Shown here: positions 62,878 through 64,000 of the stretch, piece after piece
Numbering within the stretch: the stretch's first letter is position 1
How the letters are laid out: each line of letters starts with the position of its first letter
Source: Micromonospora lupini
GTDB taxonomy: Bacteria; Actinomycetota; Actinomycetes; Mycobacteriales; Micromonosporaceae
Direction: 5' to 3'
Length of the DNA stretch: 64,000 nucleotides
Assembly (NCBI RefSeq): GCF_026342015.1
Contig: NZ_JAPENL010000001.1
Coordinates: forward strand, 558,001 to 622,000
The notes under the pieces: generated by a model
Databases searched by the model: none
The model's input: only the letters and a program-made list of their open reading frames with translations
Told to the model about the DNA's origin: nothing
Made by a program: the position numbers and the translations under genes

Positions 62878-62957
62878 GCGCGCCGCCACCGGCACGACAC
62901 CCGTAACCCGCCCGCACCGGCGTGCCCCCGTCCCCGAACAGTCGGACTACGCTCGAC

Positions 62958-63002
62958 ATGACGGGGGACCGGGTCGGGCGAGCGAAGCGGGTAGGTCGAT
63001 GA
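62958..63002 (+). CDS. Possible 14-residue upstream peptide coupled to dop
   Basis: ATG 62958 opens a 14-codon frame ([14 protein letters not shown]) whose stop overlaps the dop start (ATGA at 62999-63002). TACGCT (62948-62953) ends 4 nt before it. If translated, ribosomes would be delivered directly to dop, which has no good Shine-Dalgarno sequence. The peptide is basic (five Arg, one Lys). Confidence 0.4.
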   Translation: MTGDRVGRAKRVGR

Positions 63003-64000
63003 GCGTAAGACGGATCATGGGCACCGAGGTCGAGTACGGCATCTCCGTTCCCGGCCAGGCCGGAGCCAACCCGATGGTCACCTCGTCCCAGGTGGTCAAC
63101 GCCTACGGGGCCCGGCCGGAGCTCAACCGGGGCGGACGCGCCCGCTGGGACTACGAGGAGGAGTCGCCGCTGCGCGACGCCCGCGGCTTCACCTACTCCG
63201 GGGCCGCCTACGACCCCGCCGAAGCCCTCGCCGACGAGGACCTGGGCCTGGCCAACGTGATACTCACCAACGGCGCACGCCTCTACGTGGACCACGCCCA
63301 CCCCGAATACTCCACCCCCGAGGTCACCACACCCCGCGACATCGTCCGTTGGGACAAGGCCGGCGAGCGGGTCATGGCCGAGGCGTCCCGCCGCGCCGCC
63401 ACCATCCCCGGCAGCCAGCCGATCCACCTCTACAAGAACAACACCGACAACAAGGGCGCCAGCTACGGCGCCCACGAGAACTACCTGATGCGCCGGCAGA
63501 CCCCGTTCGCCGACATCGTGGCGTACCTGACGCCGTTCTTCGTGACCCGCCAGATCGTCTGCGGCGCCGGCCGCGTCGGCATCGGGCAGGACGGCGGGCA
63601 GAGCGGCTTCCAGATCTCCCAGCGCGCCGACTTCTTCGAGGTCGAGGTCGGCCTGGAGACCACCCTCAAGCGGCCGATCATCAACACCCGCGACGAGCCG
63701 CACGCCGACGCCGACAAGTACCGCCGGCTGCACGTCATCATCGGCGACGCCAACCTCTCCGAGATCTCCACCTACCTCAAGGTGGGCACCACCGCGCTGA
63801 TCCTCACCATGATCGAGGAGAAGGCGCTCGGCGCCGACCTCGGCATCGCCGACCCGGTCAGCGAACTCCGCGCGGTCAGCCACGACCCGTCCCTGTCGCA
63901 CCTCATGAGGCTGCGCGACGGCCGCCGACTGACAGCCCTCGACGTGCAGTGGGCGTACCTGGAGCGGGTGCGGTCCTTTGTCGACGACCGCTACGGCACC
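62999..64000 (+). CDS. dop: Pup deamidase/depupylase Dop (partial, cut by window end)
   Basis: The first 334 codons of dop, which normally has about 500. Dop deamidates the C-terminal Gln of Pup and removes Pup from substrates; it has the carboxylate-amine-ligase fold shared with PafA. The start [13 protein letters not shown] has the conserved metal-binding Glu. [33 protein letters not shown] and [23 protein letters not shown] are all typical. The loop between residues about 38 and 75 is the Dop-specific loop. It continues beyond 64000. Confidence 0.95.
   Translation, partial: MSVRRIMGTEVEYGISVPGQAGANPMVTSSQVVNAYGARPELNRGGRARWDYEEESPLRDARGFTYSGAAYDPAEALADEDLGLANVILTNGARLYVDHAHPEYSTPEVTTPRDIVRWDKAGERVMAEASRRAATIPGSQPIHLYKNNTDNKGASYGAHENYLMRRQTPFADIVAYLTPFFVTRQIVCGAGRVGIGQDGGQSGFQISQRADFFEVEVGLETTLKRPIINTRDEPHADADKYRRLHVIIGDANLSEISTYLKVGTTALILTMIEEKALGADLGIADPVSELRAVSHDPSLSHLMRLRDGRRLTALDVQWAYLERVRSFVDDRYGT

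Overview
The window is high-GC actinobacterial chromosome, most likely Micromonospora or a close Micromonosporaceae relative. Evidence: the mycothiol gene mshC, a PAC2 protein, the Mpa/ARC-type proteasome ATPase next to dop, an F420-type oxidoreductase, many GTG starts, and three copies of a palindromic intergenic element of a kind I associate with Micromonospora. I see no tRNA, rRNA, CRISPR array, prophage or intact insertion sequence.

Layout. (1) 0-14 kb is conserved core: uppP, a secreted lysozyme-like protein, the four-gene set phosphoglycerate-mutase-like / DUF3090 / SCO1664-like / mshC, an alpha/beta hydrolase with a small regulatory operon, a GntR regulator, a PAC2 protein and cobalamin-dependent metH. 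(2) 14-24 kb is a scarred accessory stretch of small hypothetical, VOC, GNAT, macro-domain and oxidoreductase genes. It contains IS701-like and IS5-like transposase remnants, a truncated CPBP protease, a truncated EamA transporter and a frameshifted fragment. A NimT-like MFS transporter sits between two transposase fragments. (3) 24-29 kb holds a large secreted subtilase divergent from an ECF sigma factor and its membrane partner, with a CRP-like palindrome between them. (4) 29-34.6 kb is a tightly overlapping operon (PaaK-like adenylating enzyme, DUF4188-like protein, YghO-like acyltransferase-fold protein, Acg-like flavoprotein) facing an NAD-dependent epimerase. I recognise no characterised pathway here, and it is the best candidate for an undescribed system. 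(5) 34.6-40.2 kb encodes secreted proteins: a trypsin-like protease, a PQQ-type sugar dehydrogenase and a ThuA-domain protein sharing C-terminal fascin-like repeats. (6) 40-50 kb is mixed: hydrolases, a methyltransferase, a Mug-type glycosylase, LtrA, an ArsR-SRPBCC pair with an evident operator, a ChaA antiporter, a metallopeptidase and a HAD hydrolase. (7) 50-64 kb returns to core genes: a MacB-like ABC exporter with a NarL-type regulator, a RecB-family nuclease, a site-2 protease, the TrmI methyltransferase, a ferredoxin, the proteasome ATPase, a large membrane protein and the start of dop.

Two patterns cross the window. About a dozen genes have a TANNNT hexamer ending 6-8 nt before the start codon and no Shine-Dalgarno sequence, which predicts leaderless mRNAs. 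Convergent gene ends are often separated by long perfect GC-rich hairpins, usually without T-tracts.
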